Source of the DNA: Anaerolineales bacterium | Lineage (GTDB): Bacteria > Chloroflexota > Anaerolineae > Anaerolineales > Villigracilaceae | Assembly: GCA_014860805.1 (NCBI GenBank) | Contig: JACZJB010000229.1 | Location: 1 to 41,151 of the forward strand | DNA length: 41,151 bases | Reading direction: 5' to 3' | Shown: in pieces, positions 23,879 to 33,212 of the stretch | Layout: each line of letters begins with the position of its first letter | How positions within the stretch are numbered: the stretch's first letter is position 1 | Position numbers and translations under genes: made by a program | Notes under the pieces: generated by a model | What the model was told of the DNA's origin: nothing | Databases searched by the model: none | Seen by the model: only the letters and a program-made list of their open reading frames with translations

Positions 23879-24886
23879 TTTTCTTATCAACTTTGCTCGC
23901 ATAACGTACTTATTCACTCCGCCAAAGCGATATTTGTACTCTTCATCGCCGCGCATGAAATCGAATTCATACCGTCCGTTTTCACAACACCATTGAAGAA
24001 CGTAACCCAGCAAGACCCAGCCAGGGGATAAATCCATAAAATCGCGGTTGACGCCGGCATTATAGCCCCAGAGTTTATTGCCATAATCAAAGTTAAGCGC
24101 AGCCGCAATGCGTTGACCATCGGCTTCGAGGAAGGCCATCCACAACCAGCCATTCTCATGCGCGGCGCGGATGACTTCCCGCATTTGCGTGCGCATGGGT
24201 TCGCGCAGGAAACTGGCTTTGCCTTGATCCTGTTCCATTAATTTTAAAAAGGCGTCAATTTCTGCTTCGGGGTCAGCCATGTCAGAAATGAACCAGCGCA
24301 CACCGCGTTCGCTTTCGACGGCGCGGCGCATTTTTCGGCGAATTTCGTGACGCTGCTTCTTTTCCACGCGTGAGAGATATTCCTCAAAATCACCGTTAAG
24401 GGCAATGCGCGGAGTGGGACGATACATCTCTTCGAGATGAACCCAGCCGCGAGATTCGGATTCCGCTTTGAGGGCGGCGAGAGTGGGAGATGAATCAGGC
24501 AGGTTATACCAATCGAGGCTGGACCAGCTATCGGCAAGGGAAGAGGCGAGAAAATCCAGCAGTCCCGCGATGAAGCCTGAAAGGTCGTTCATCCGCACGA
24601 TCAAATCCAAATAATCGGAAATTTCAATGCTGCCATTTAAAAGAAGAGCGGGCTTGCCTTCGTATTCGGCAACGAAAAGAGGGGCAATACCGATGAGTTT
24701 GTCACCTTCGCGCGCAGAAACGAGAATGAGTTGGGCATTTTGCCACTCGCCGCCGCCGCGATGTTCCCACCAACTGCGTTGATACTCATGACGTAAAAAG
24801 GGAGTGTCACAGACCGATTCTTTCAAAAGGTCGTTCCACTCCTGTGCGTTTATTTCAGAAAAATCTTTATGAAGTGTATATTCCAT
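23876..24886 (-). CDS. GNAT/FemAB-like acyl- or aminoacyl-transferase
   Basis: 336 residues from the ATG at 24886; a TTG three codons upstream (24895) is possible. It belongs to the FemAB/CelD-type GNAT family, judged from the N-terminal TPFLRHEYQRSWWEHRGGGEWQ segment, the DYLDLIVR and LDWYNLPDSSPTLAAL stretch, the RVEKKQRHEIRRKMRRA basic helix (about 175-191) and the C-terminal GNKLWGYNAGVNRDFMDLSPGWVLLGYVLQW acetyl-CoA-type region. Such proteins act on cell-wall or exopolysaccharide precursors, but the substrate is unknown here. It is transcribed alone and is convergent with aspA. It shares a short divergent promoter region with the next plus-strand gene. Confidence 0.85.
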   Translation of the reverse strand: MEYTLHKDFSEINAQEWNDLLKESVCDTPFLRHEYQRSWWEHRGGGEWQNAQLILVSAREGDKLIGIAPLFVAEYEGKPALLLNGSIEISDYLDLIVRMNDLSGFIAGLLDFLASSLADSWSSLDWYNLPDSSPTLAALKAESESRGWVHLEEMYRPTPRIALNGDFEEYLSRVEKKQRHEIRRKMRRAVESERGVRWFISDMADPEAEIDAFLKLMEQDQGKASFLREPMRTQMREVIRAAHENGWLWMAFLEADGQRIAAALNFDYGNKLWGYNAGVNRDFMDLSPGWVLLGYVLQWCCENGRYEFDFMRGDEEYKYRFGGVNKYVMRAKLIRK

Positions 24887-24895
24887 GGCCGCCAA

Positions 24896-24901
24896 ATTTT
24901 A
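24896..24901 (-). promoter_or_regulatory. -10 box of a probable leaderless transcript (GNAT/FemAB gene)
   Basis: TAAAAT on the minus strand ends nine bases before the ATG at 24886. Confidence 0.35.
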
Positions 24902-24906
24902 CCAGT

Positions 24907-24912
24907 TATAAT
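24907..24912 (+). promoter_or_regulatory. -10 box of the PP2C-like membrane protein gene
   Basis: TATAAT stands 46 bases upstream of the ATG at 24959, giving a short leader of about 40 bases. Confidence 0.4.
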
Positions 24913-24958
24913 CAATATGAAACGCATTCTCTGATAGGCGCTTAAGGCTTATTCTTAC

Positions 24959-27394
24959 ATGGCTCTCGACCTCACGCTTGCTCCCCTCTACCGCATCAAT
25001 GGACAGGAAATTGCCAACCTGCCTGGTTTGCTTGCATTAACTCCACCGACCCAGGCAGCGCGCATCCGCACACAGGATCGTTTGCTGGTGTATTTGCTGC
25101 TGACAGGCAATGCGGTTTTTTCATCTTCCGAATACTTGCAAGTGGCGCAGGATGCCGCCAATGCGTTTTATCAAACATCGGGGTCAACTACCAGCGCATT
25201 GCGCGCCGCAACGGAACTTGTCAATAAAACCCTGCTCGACCGCAACATGTCCACCAGCGGGCGCGGACAATATACGAACGGCTGGCTCACGCTTGCCGCA
25301 CTGCGCGATTCGCAATGCACAATTTCGATCAGCGGCCCCATGCATGTCTATTGGTTCGGGCAGAATGATTCCCGCCACATTCACGAACCCAGCTCATCCG
25401 GCAAGGGGCTGGGCATCAGTCAAAATACAAACCTTCATTACGGCCAGATAACGTTAAGCGCAGGTGACCGAATCCTGCTGGCGGGCAGGATTCCCGGCGC
25501 ATGGGAAAGCACGCTCGACGACTCCCGCCCATCCTCGCTGGATGCGATGCGCCGCCGCCTGATCACCCTCACCCGCGACGACCTGAATTCAGTCCTGCTT
25601 CAAGCCACAGATGGAACGGGCAGGTTCAACTTCTTTAACGGGACGGCTGAAATCAAGGAAGAAAAGCCAAAGGAAGAACCTGCGCCTCCCGCTTTAATCT
25701 CAAGCCTGCCTCATCTTCAAGAAGCAGAATCCACGCCTGATGAACCTGAATCCGTTCCAGAAACAATTGACTATCCACAAGAGGCTGCGCCTTCTGGAGC
25801 GCATTATGTTCAACCTTCGGCGTATGCCATTCCTCCGCAGGAGGAGAAAGCACTTGTCCCCGAAAATCCGTTAGCCCATTTGCCGCGAAATACTTTGCCG
25901 CGCGAATTTCCCTCCTCCATTCCACGCGCACAGCCGAAGCCACAAACAGATATTCCTGAAACGGTCGAAGTTGTTGAAGCGCCAGTCCCTGCTGTTGAAG
26001 AGAAAAACATCCCGCCTCAAAAAGTGACCGAACCCGAGTCACCGCGTGAACCCTCGTTACGAACGCGTCAGACAGCGAAGATGCTTGCAAACGGCATTCA
26101 GGCCGCCCGTAGTTTGAGCGCAACTCTCGGCGAAAAATTCCGCAACTTTTTGCCGCGTCTGCTTCCAAGCTCGGAAGCGGTTAATAATCCCGTCCCTTCC
26201 TCTACGCTTATGTTTTTTATGGCGGTACTCATCCCGTTGATGGTGGTGGTGGTCTTGGTTGTCGTTTATCTGCGCTATGGGCGCAGTGAACAATACGATG
26301 CATATCTTAGGCAGGCGCAGGAAAATAAGGCGCAGGCAGTGGCGCTGACCAACCCAGTGGAACAGCGGATTGCGTGGGAAAACGTTTTGCTGAATGTCGA
26401 GATCGCCGAGTCACACCGCGAAACGAATGAAACCATTACGCTCCGCCAGGAAGCGGAAGCGAATTTGGATAAGCTGCTTGGCATTACCCGCCTGCAATTC
26501 AATGCGGCGTTTAGCAGTAAACCGAACATCAATATCAGCCGCATGGCTGCAAATGAAACTGATCTTTTCCTGCTGAACGCGGCAAATGGAGAAGCGTTAC
26601 GCGCTTTCCCCGCCCCCGGCGGACGCGGCTTTCAACTGGATACAACCTTCAACTGCCGTCCGGGAGTCTATGGCAATTACACAGTCGGCCAGCTTGTGGA
26701 TATTCTAGCCCTGCCGGGATTGAACACCATCAATGCCACCATGCTTGGCATCGACGCAAATGGTCTTCTCCTTTATTGCGCGCCGGGGATGGTGGCGCAA
26801 GCCGTTCCCCTGCCCACGCCGGACACCAATTGGGGACACGTTACTGCCTTCATACTGGAGAATGGAAACCTGTATGTGTTGGACGCCCCCTCGCGCGCCG
26901 TCTGGGTGTATAACGGCAAAGACGGCACATTCGTGGACCAGCCATATTTTTTCTTTGGTAAACAAACTCCAACCCAGGATGTGATCGACTTCATTGTTAC
27001 CGGTGACGAGCTATACATGCTCCATGGGGATGGGCATCTTTCCATTTGCTCCTATACCCGGGTGGAATCGAGCACATCCCAATGTCAGGACCCGCTGCCT
27101 TTGGTGAATCCTTTCGGCGCGTATCAGGGCAGTGACCTGTTCAGCACAGCGCATTTCACTCAATTACTTTTCGCCGCCCCGCCAGATCCATCCATTTTGC
27201 TGCTGGATGCTGACAGCCGTGGTGTAATGCGTTTTTCACCGCGTTCGCTTGAGTTGCAAAACCAGTTCCGCCCGATGACAGGAGCCGCCAATCCAATCTC
27301 ATCCGGCCCTGCAGGCGCTGTAGCGGTCAGCCCGAACCATGTGCTTTATCTGGCCGTGGATGGTCAGGTCTATTTCGCCACGAACATGCCGTAA
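24959..27394 (+). CDS. Membrane protein with a PP2C-like N-terminus and beta-rich exterior domain
   Basis: 811 residues, not a family I can name. Residues 1-225 resemble a PP2C phosphatase: RTQDRLLVYLLLTG, ATELVNKTLLDRN, WLTLAALRDSQCTISISGPMHVYWF and ITLSAGDRILLAGRIPGAWE match the positions of PP2C strands. The usual metal-binding GD motifs, however, are absent (GP where GD is expected), so it is probably a pseudophosphatase. Residues 230-400 are rich in Pro and Glu. A membrane helix (about 417-440, LMFFMAVLIPLMVVVVLVVVYLR) and a charged helix (about 445-510) follow. The C-terminal 300 residues have repeated hydrophobic strands (for example NLYVLDAPSRAVWVYN), reminiscent of a beta-propeller. 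The next gene begins 18 bases on and is probably its partner. Confidence 0.75.
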   Translation: MALDLTLAPLYRINGQEIANLPGLLALTPPTQAARIRTQDRLLVYLLLTGNAVFSSSEYLQVAQDAANAFYQTSGSTTSALRAATELVNKTLLDRNMSTSGRGQYTNGWLTLAALRDSQCTISISGPMHVYWFGQNDSRHIHEPSSSGKGLGISQNTNLHYGQITLSAGDRILLAGRIPGAWESTLDDSRPSSLDAMRRRLITLTRDDLNSVLLQATDGTGRFNFFNGTAEIKEEKPKEEPAPPALISSLPHLQEAESTPDEPESVPETIDYPQEAAPSGAHYVQPSAYAIPPQEEKALVPENPLAHLPRNTLPREFPSSIPRAQPKPQTDIPETVEVVEAPVPAVEEKNIPPQKVTEPESPREPSLRTRQTAKMLANGIQAARSLSATLGEKFRNFLPRLLPSSEAVNNPVPSSTLMFFMAVLIPLMVVVVLVVVYLRYGRSEQYDAYLRQAQENKAQAVALTNPVEQRIAWENVLLNVEIAESHRETNETITLRQEAEANLDKLLGITRLQFNAAFSSKPNINISRMAANETDLFLLNAANGEALRAFPAPGGRGFQLDTTFNCRPGVYGNYTVGQLVDILALPGLNTINATMLGIDANGLLLYCAPGMVAQAVPLPTPDTNWGHVTAFILENGNLYVLDAPSRAVWVYNGKDGTFVDQPYFFFGKQTPTQDVIDFIVTGDELYMLHGDGHLSICSYTRVESSTSQCQDPLPLVNPFGAYQGSDLFSTAHFTQLLFAAPPDPSILLLDADSRGVMRFSPRSLELQNQFRPMTGAANPISSGPAGAVAVSPNHVLYLAVDGQVYFATNMP

Positions 27395-27412
27395 CCCAAC
27401 AAGGAGAATTTG

Positions 27413-28408
27413 ATGTCCAATTTTCTCAACTCGTTTTTTGACCTGTTCAAGTCGTCTTCAGCCAAGGCAAAATATCCGGCGGATAGCCTTACCGAACCCG
27501 CGCAAATCACACAGAGCAAGGTGCTTCTGATCGTCTACGACCCAATTATGGATAAAGCAAACGGGATGACCCTCTCCCAGCAGCAAAAGTGGTACCGCGT
27601 TTCCGATCTCATTACTGGTTTCATGGCAGATATGCTTGATGTCAGCGCCGGGTTGGTCCGTTATCAAGTTGTGGAACGTGTGGATGTAAATGAATTCCCT
27701 GCCAAGACAGATGGGTTCCGATACACTCCACAAACCTATATGGATGTTCTACAACGCAAGTCTCCGCCGCACATACCGCAGGAGGCGGATTACAACGCTA
27801 TACTAACCAAATACAATATACTGCAACGTGTTGCAAGAAATGAAATCGACGAGGTGTGGATATTCGGATTCCCGCATGCCGGTTTTTACGAATCCACCAT
27901 GGGCGGACCGGATGCTTTCTGGTGCAATGCGCCTCCTCTCAAGAATACCTCCGCCAGCAAACGCCGCTTTGTCATCATGGGCTTTTCCTATGAACGATAT
28001 GTCGGCGAAATGGAGGAGGCATACGGTCATCGTGCAGAATCGATCATGGAGAAAACCTTTGCCAAATTAACAGGCGAAGCGAATTTGTGGAAACGTTTTA
28101 TTCAGTATGAGAAGATCGCGCCGGGCAAAGCGGCCTGCGGCAACATCCATTTTGCGCCCAACAGCAGGCAGGATTATGACTGGAACAACACTACCCCAGT
28201 AAAAAGCGAGTGCTACGACTGGCAATTGAATTTTCCAAACTTCAAAGGGGATGTTCGCACCGTCAATGCAACAGAATGGGGCGAAGGCGATATCCGCGCT
28301 CACCACAAATGGTGGTTCAATCACTTCCCGCGTGTGGCGGGAAGAAAAAACGGCATTCACAACAATTGGTGGCAATACGTAGCCGCCCCGCAAAAAGTGA
28401 TCATCTAA
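27413..28408 (+). CDS. Conserved hypothetical protein next to the PP2C-like membrane protein
   Basis: 331 residues from the ATG at 27413, with AAGGAG six bases before it. No known family is recognised. It has no signal peptide or membrane segment. The central region DEVWIFGFPHAGFYESTMGGPDAFWCNAPPL and the C-terminal EGDIRAHHKWWFNHFPRV, rich in Trp, His and Phe, look like an enzyme active site or a ligand pocket, but that is only an impression. Two nearby Cys (CN and ACGN) are present. It is probably co-transcribed with the upstream gene. A perfect 12-bp hairpin without a T run follows the stop. Confidence 0.7.
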   Translation: MSNFLNSFFDLFKSSSAKAKYPADSLTEPAQITQSKVLLIVYDPIMDKANGMTLSQQQKWYRVSDLITGFMADMLDVSAGLVRYQVVERVDVNEFPAKTDGFRYTPQTYMDVLQRKSPPHIPQEADYNAILTKYNILQRVARNEIDEVWIFGFPHAGFYESTMGGPDAFWCNAPPLKNTSASKRRFVIMGFSYERYVGEMEEAYGHRAESIMEKTFAKLTGEANLWKRFIQYEKIAPGKAACGNIHFAPNSRQDYDWNNTTPVKSECYDWQLNFPNFKGDVRTVNATEWGEGDIRAHHKWWFNHFPRVAGRKNGIHNNWWQYVAAPQKVII

Positions 28409-28418
28409 AAAGGTTCTA

Positions 28419-28445
28419 ACTTCGCGCCAGAGACTGGCGCGAAGT
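28419..28445. other. Hairpin of 12 bp without a T run
   Basis: ACTTCGCGCCAG (28419-28430) and its exact complement (28434-28445) surround an AGA loop. No T tract follows, so it may be an mRNA-stabilising or Rho-linked structure rather than a simple terminator. The rest of the gap (28409-28536) holds the probable promoter of the next gene (TACAAT at 28518-28523). Confidence 0.6.
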
Positions 28446-28536
28446 CACTTAACAACAAAAATGAAAACAAAGTTTGCTTACGACCTTTTTGTAACGAAGA
28501 ATCGAGCGAATCGGTCATACAATAACATTAGCAATC

Positions 28537-31500
28537 ATGATTAATTTGTACGTTGCTTTAATTTATCTGTTCGCCGCAATACCATACGCCTGGCTGGGGT
28601 TGTACGCCTGGCGCAAGCGGCCGGCGGTGGCGGTGGTCCCATTTGCATGGTCCATGCTTGCCATATCATTTTGGGCGTTCACTTACAGCCTTGAAATCTT
28701 CTCCCTGGATCTGCAGACAAAATTATCCGTTGTGAATATCGAATATATCGGCATTGTTTCATTGCCTGTATGTCTGACTTTCTTTGCCCTTGAGTTCACA
28801 GGCAAAAGCCATCTGCTTACAACACGCACGAAATTCCTGTTATGGAGCCTTCCCATCGCAGCTTTGGCTCTCGTTTGGACAAACAACTTCCACCACTTGA
28901 TGTGGGACATGGAGACCGTCTCCACGGTCGGCGGGCTCGTTTTGCTGGATGTTCGATTTAGGCCGTTATTTTGGATACATGTCCTGTACTCCTACATCCT
29001 TGTGATATATGCCAGCATTCTGCTTGTCATCGAATTAATGCAAAGGCCGAGTATCTACCGCATTCAAATAAGTTTTATCCTCCTGGGTATGATCGTTCCA
29101 GCCATCGGGAGCTTGATCTTTGCTGCCGGGGTTAATCCGATCAAAAACCTTGATCCTACGCCGCTATTCTTTTTACCAACTGCGCTGGGGCTCTCCTGGG
29201 CAATCAGCAAATATCGCCTGCTTGACGTGCTGCCGCTCGAACATCTGACCGTATTAAAGACCATGAAAGACGGCGTGATTGTTTTGAATCCGCAACAAAG
29301 AATTTCTTACATCAACCCGATCGCAGGGCTTTTACTCAACTGTACGGAGAATGAAGCGCTTGGGCAGCCTCTCGCTTATATGTCGGGACAATATGCCGAA
29401 AAGCTTTCGCCCTACTTAATCGCCGGGGTGGAAAATCGGGCTGAGATCACAGTTCAAGAGGGCAATCAGGCAAAAGTTTTTGAATTGACCGTTTCTCCAG
29501 TCTCCACGCTGGAGAATTCACAGAAACAAATCCAAGCCATTCCGGATATCATGATCATTCTGCACGATATTACAACGCGCAAAGAGGCGGAAGTGGCGCG
29601 TGCCCGCCGCGAGTCGATCATGTCTGCCATCAGTTTGACAGCAGAACAATTCCTGAAGGAATCTTCATGGGAACATAACGTCCCGTCAGTGTTGGATACG
29701 ATCGGGCAGGCTGCGCATGTCAGCCATGTATATGTAGTGATGAATTATAGAGGCGCTGATGATTGCATTCATTCCAGCCTGTGCTATGAATGGGCAGATC
29801 CACGGGTGCCCTCGCATATAAAAAATCCATTATTGCAGCATGTTCCTCTGAGCAAAGCGGGGTTCGAGAGATGGGAAAATTACCTTTCGCGCGGTCTCCC
29901 CCTTTTCGGGATAACCCGTGATTTTCCACAGGAAGAACAGGAATTCTTAAAACACTTGGGAAGCCTGGCTGTGGCTGTTGCGCCCGTCTATGTGGATTCG
30001 CAATGGTGGGGCTTTATCATGTTCGATGATCATTTCACGGAACGCGTGTGGAACAGCGTCGAATTGGAGGCGCTTCAAACGACAGCAAACATCTTCGGCT
30101 CAGCAGAATCCCGCGCACGCACCGAACAAAAACTGCTTCGCAGACAATACGCTCTTAACCTGCTGCATGAGTTAGTGAGCATTTCCCTGAAATCAAGGGA
30201 CATAAAAGACATGGCGCAGATTGTCGTGGAAAGGCTCGGTGGTTTAATCCGTGCGGACGGTTGTTTTCTCACGTTATGGAATGATGTCAACCAGCGCACC
30301 GTCCCGCTTGCAGCATCTGGTCCGTTTGCTGAAACATACGCGAAGATCGAAGTAAAGCCCGGTGAACGCACCTTTACCGAGACGGCATTATCGCACGGTA
30401 CAACCCTGGTGATCGAGGATACCCAATCTACCGCCTACGCAGACCAGCGTTTGACCAGCCAGTTCCCGTCACGTTCCGTGCTGGTTCTGCCCTTGATCGC
30501 CAAACAGAAAAAACTGGGTGGGATTTTGATCGCCTTTAACACCCTGCATGCCTTCCAACTGGAAGAAATTCAAATCTGTGAACAAGCCGCTGACTTGATT
30601 GCGCTGGCGTTGGAAAAATTCAACGCAGTGGAACAGGCTCAACGCAGGGCAGAGACGTCTGAGTCTTTGAGAAAAGCCAGTGTGGCTGTCACAGAAGTGC
30701 GTGATCTGGACGAAGCGGTCAATCAAATTTTGGAACAACTACTTCAAGTGGTGCCGTATGACAGCGCTTCCGTTCAAATATTGGAAGGGAACGAGCTGCA
30801 TATCATCGGCGGACACGGTTGGAGCAACATGGCGGATGTGATCGGACTGCGGTTTCCAGTGCCGGGCGATAACCCCAACAGCGTAGTCATAGAAACCGGT
30901 AAACCTTACTGCCTTCCGGAAACCTGGAAAATATACAAAAAATTCAATGAACCGCCTCATGACCACATCCGCTCGTGGCTGGGCGTGCCGTTGATACACC
31001 AGGAAAAAATCATCGGCCTGCTTGCCATCGACAGTTCAGAACCTAATGATTTCTCAGAGGACGACATCAAGGTTGCTGCGGAATTTGCAAACCAGGTTGC
31101 GGTTGTGCTTGAAAATGCGCGCTTGTTTAAAGAAACCCAAACCCAAGCCATCACCGATGCATTGACTGGAATCTATAACCGCCGCGGATTATTACAGCTT
31201 GGGGAGTTCGAATTCTTGCGCGCCCGCCGCATCGAACGCCCCTTCTGTGCCATGATCTTTGACATCGACCGCTTTAAAAGAGTCAACGACCACTACGGAC
31301 ATAAAATTGGAGATCAAGTCCTGCAAAGCCTTGCGGAACGATGCAAAAAAACATTACGTTCCATTGACCTGGTTGGCAGGTATGGCGGCGAGGAATTTGT
31401 CATCCTCCTGCCGGAGACCAATCTCGAATCAGCCAGGCGGGTCGCTGAGCGGCTGCGCCAGTTAATTATGAACGAGCCGTTTCAAACAGACGCTGGCGCA

Positions 31501-31644
31501 CTGCACATCACGGTCAGCATTGGGCTTGCAGAGGCAAAAGTCGCGGACAGCCTGCATACCTTAATTGAACATGCCGATGTCGCTCTTTACAAAGCAAAGG
31601 AAGCGGGACGCAACCGCGTCATGCTCGATGAATTGACGACCTGA
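28537..31644 (+). CDS. Diguanylate cyclase with 7TM, PAS and GAF sensors
   Basis: 1035 residues. About residues 1-225 hold seven membrane helices of the kind found at the N-terminus of 7TM sensor kinases. A PAS domain follows (about 240-345), then GAF domains (about 360-520, 545-690 and 710-870), and a GGDEF domain at the end. The cyclase motif reads GGEEF (about 950-954), an active variant, and RSID stands five residues before it, matching the RxxD inhibitory site for product feedback. It should make cyclic-di-GMP and be inhibited by it. There is no EAL domain. Its stop lies one base from the convergent methyltransferase gene. Confidence 0.95.
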   Translation: MINLYVALIYLFAAIPYAWLGLYAWRKRPAVAVVPFAWSMLAISFWAFTYSLEIFSLDLQTKLSVVNIEYIGIVSLPVCLTFFALEFTGKSHLLTTRTKFLLWSLPIAALALVWTNNFHHLMWDMETVSTVGGLVLLDVRFRPLFWIHVLYSYILVIYASILLVIELMQRPSIYRIQISFILLGMIVPAIGSLIFAAGVNPIKNLDPTPLFFLPTALGLSWAISKYRLLDVLPLEHLTVLKTMKDGVIVLNPQQRISYINPIAGLLLNCTENEALGQPLAYMSGQYAEKLSPYLIAGVENRAEITVQEGNQAKVFELTVSPVSTLENSQKQIQAIPDIMIILHDITTRKEAEVARARRESIMSAISLTAEQFLKESSWEHNVPSVLDTIGQAAHVSHVYVVMNYRGADDCIHSSLCYEWADPRVPSHIKNPLLQHVPLSKAGFERWENYLSRGLPLFGITRDFPQEEQEFLKHLGSLAVAVAPVYVDSQWWGFIMFDDHFTERVWNSVELEALQTTANIFGSAESRARTEQKLLRRQYALNLLHELVSISLKSRDIKDMAQIVVERLGGLIRADGCFLTLWNDVNQRTVPLAASGPFAETYAKIEVKPGERTFTETALSHGTTLVIEDTQSTAYADQRLTSQFPSRSVLVLPLIAKQKKLGGILIAFNTLHAFQLEEIQICEQAADLIALALEKFNAVEQAQRRAETSESLRKASVAVTEVRDLDEAVNQILEQLLQVVPYDSASVQILEGNELHIIGGHGWSNMADVIGLRFPVPGDNPNSVVIETGKPYCLPETWKIYKKFNEPPHDHIRSWLGVPLIHQEKIIGLLAIDSSEPNDFSEDDIKVAAEFANQVAVVLENARLFKETQTQAITDALTGIYNRRGLLQLGEFEFLRARRIERPFCAMIFDIDRFKRVNDHYGHKIGDQVLQSLAERCKKTLRSIDLVGRYGGEEFVILLPETNLESARRVAERLRQLIMNEPFQTDAGALHITVSIGLAEAKVADSLHTLIEHADVALYKAKEAGRNRVMLDELTT

Positions 31645-31645
31645 C

Positions 31646-32365
31646 CTAACCGTTCAGCCAGATTTGATATAACCCCAATTTCCCATTTTCCCCATCCGAT
31701 AAAAAACTTTCGCTCAGACTCATTTCAACCTGCTCAGCCAGCCCAAGCAATTCCTCCACTGAAAATTGATGCGCGTACCGTAACCCTTCTCCCCCGCTGC
31801 GCCAATCCAATAAATAATCCCCTTCATCCACATCTTCGTCTGAAAGCCCCGCCCTGCTCCACGCCTGGATCCGAGTCTTCAATTTTTCGCTGTTCAAAAA
31901 CTGCCAATTGGACAGGATGAATCTCCCGCCTGGCTTCAATAATTTCTTCACTGTTCGCAAAATATCCAAACGGATTTCGTTCGATGGAATGTGATGCAGT
32001 GTCGCAAACATCGTAACCACAGACCATGGACCACTGACTGCCAAAAGCTGATCGCTGAAAGCTGAAAGCTTCGCCAGATCAACCTCCCGAAACTCCACCC
32101 CCAGCCTGGATTCTGCATTTCGCAGCAGAGGCAGGCTAAAGTCCACACCAAGAAGCGCAGCGTTGTGACCGCGCCGAAGCAACTCGTGGAGAAAATGCCC
32201 GTTACCGCATCCCAAATCCAAAACGGAATCATCCGCTTGAATAGTTTCAAGGATTTTATTTACCCCGGGCTGCAAGCGCTGCCGTGTGGCGGAAAAAGAG
32301 TCGCCGAAGCGGTTATAAAATTCCCTGTTGATCGCAAGCAGGCGTTCGGCGGTGGCAGAATTCAT
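31646..32365 (-). CDS. SAM-dependent methyltransferase, Trm9/ALKBH8-like
   Basis: 239 residues, ATG at 32365. SAM binding motif I is VLDLGCGNGHFL (about 48-59). The preceding NREFYNRFGDSFSATRQR (about 13-30) strongly recalls the FS-TR segment of Trm9/ALKBH8 tRNA methyltransferases, and the MFATLHHIPS...DILRTVKKLLKPGGRFILSNW block matches the same family. Those enzymes methylate carboxymethyl-uridine at the tRNA wobble position. It is encoded divergently from cysH-elp3, and Elp3 makes the carboxymethyl group, so a linked function is plausible. This is inference: a general small-molecule methyltransferase is also possible. Confidence 0.7.
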   Translation of the reverse strand: MNSATAERLLAINREFYNRFGDSFSATRQRLQPGVNKILETIQADDSVLDLGCGNGHFLHELLRRGHNAALLGVDFSLPLLRNAESRLGVEFREVDLAKLSAFSDQLLAVSGPWSVVTMFATLHHIPSNEIRLDILRTVKKLLKPGGRFILSNWQFLNSEKLKTRIQAWSRAGLSDEDVDEGDYLLDWRSGGEGLRYAHQFSVEELLGLAEQVEMSLSESFLSDGENGKLGLYQIWLNG

Positions 32366-32371
32366 AGCGGC

Positions 32372-32377
32372 ATTATA
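32372..32377 (-). promoter_or_regulatory. -10 box of a probable leaderless transcript (methyltransferase)
   Basis: A perfect TATAAT on the minus strand ends six bases before the ATG at 32365. Confidence 0.5.
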
Positions 32378-32447
32378 CTCTGCGCGACTTACCCTTCGAT
32401 TACTTTACAACTTCAGGTGCTTTGCTCATTCGGGCATTACATAACGG

Positions 32448-32453
32448 TATAAT
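32448..32453 (+). promoter_or_regulatory. -10 box of a probable leaderless transcript (cysH-elp3)
   Basis: A perfect TATAAT ends six bases before the ATG at 32460. With the box at 32372 it gives two divergent, mirror-like promoters in a 94-base gap. Confidence 0.55.
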
Positions 32454-32459
32454 CTCGGC

Positions 32460-33212
32460 ATGTTATCGGTACACGAAATTACGGAACTTTCTGAAGAGTT
32501 TGAGACGAAGACCCCGCAAGAGATCATCCAATGGGCGGCGGATACATTTTGGCCTGAGATCGCCATGAGTTCGTCTTTCCAAACCCAATCCATGCCGCTG
32601 CTGCACATGGTAACTTCGCTCAATCGCAGCATTCCCGTTTTCTTCATTGACACGGGCTATCACTTTTGGGAAACGTTGATGTTCCGCGAGAAGATTGCTT
32701 CGGAGTGGAAGATCAACGTGATCGATTTGTATCGCGACCATCGCTGGGATGTGTTCGCAAAGCAGAATATCCGCAGCCTGCCGCTGGAAGACCCGAACCT
32801 GTGCTGTTATTTACACAAGGTTCAGCCGATGCAAAAAGCGTTGAAGGACATCAAGGCATGGATCAGCGGCATCCGCCGCGACCAAACCTCGGTGCGGGCG
32901 CACGCAAAGATTTTGGAATTGCAGGAAAATGGCTTGCTGAAGATCAACCCGCTGTTGAATTGGAAAAAGTCGGATGTGCAGGAATACATGGAAGAATATA
33001 ATTTACCGGCTCATCCGCTTTACGAAAAGGGATACAAAAGCGTCGGCTGTGCTCCCTGCACGGTTGCCATCGGCGTCAATGATGATGAACGCGCGGGCCG
33101 CTGGGCCGGCAGAGGCAAAGTGGAATGCGGTCTGCACACTGACATGTTCAGCAAAAAGGATATTGCGGATGTGCAGAATGAATTTCACCTGGATATAACG
33201 AAGGTCAAATAA
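32460..33212 (+). CDS. cysH: Phosphoadenylyl-sulfate / adenylyl-sulfate reductase
   Basis: 250 residues. It reduces APS or PAPS to sulfite in sulfate assimilation. Cys115-Cys116 (NLCCYLHKVQP) and Cys197/Cys200 (GCAPCT) are the ligands of the 4Fe-4S cluster found in APS-type reductases, and Cys223 in ECGLH is the catalytic Cys. The cluster-binding pattern favours adenylyl-sulfate as substrate, although PAPS cannot be excluded. The stop is directly followed by the GTG of elp3 without a gap, so the two are in one transcript. Other sulfate-assimilation genes are not in this window. Confidence 0.95.
   Translation: MLSVHEITELSEEFETKTPQEIIQWAADTFWPEIAMSSSFQTQSMPLLHMVTSLNRSIPVFFIDTGYHFWETLMFREKIASEWKINVIDLYRDHRWDVFAKQNIRSLPLEDPNLCCYLHKVQPMQKALKDIKAWISGIRRDQTSVRAHAKILELQENGLLKINPLLNWKKSDVQEYMEEYNLPAHPLYEKGYKSVGCAPCTVAIGVNDDERAGRWAGRGKVECGLHTDMFSKKDIADVQNEFHLDITKVK

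Noticed and set aside
24917-24934. Five-codon open frame MKRIL right after a TATAAT box
   Set aside because: The ATG is only four bases from the box and no ribosome-binding site or conserved peptide is seen; coincidence is the simpler reading.
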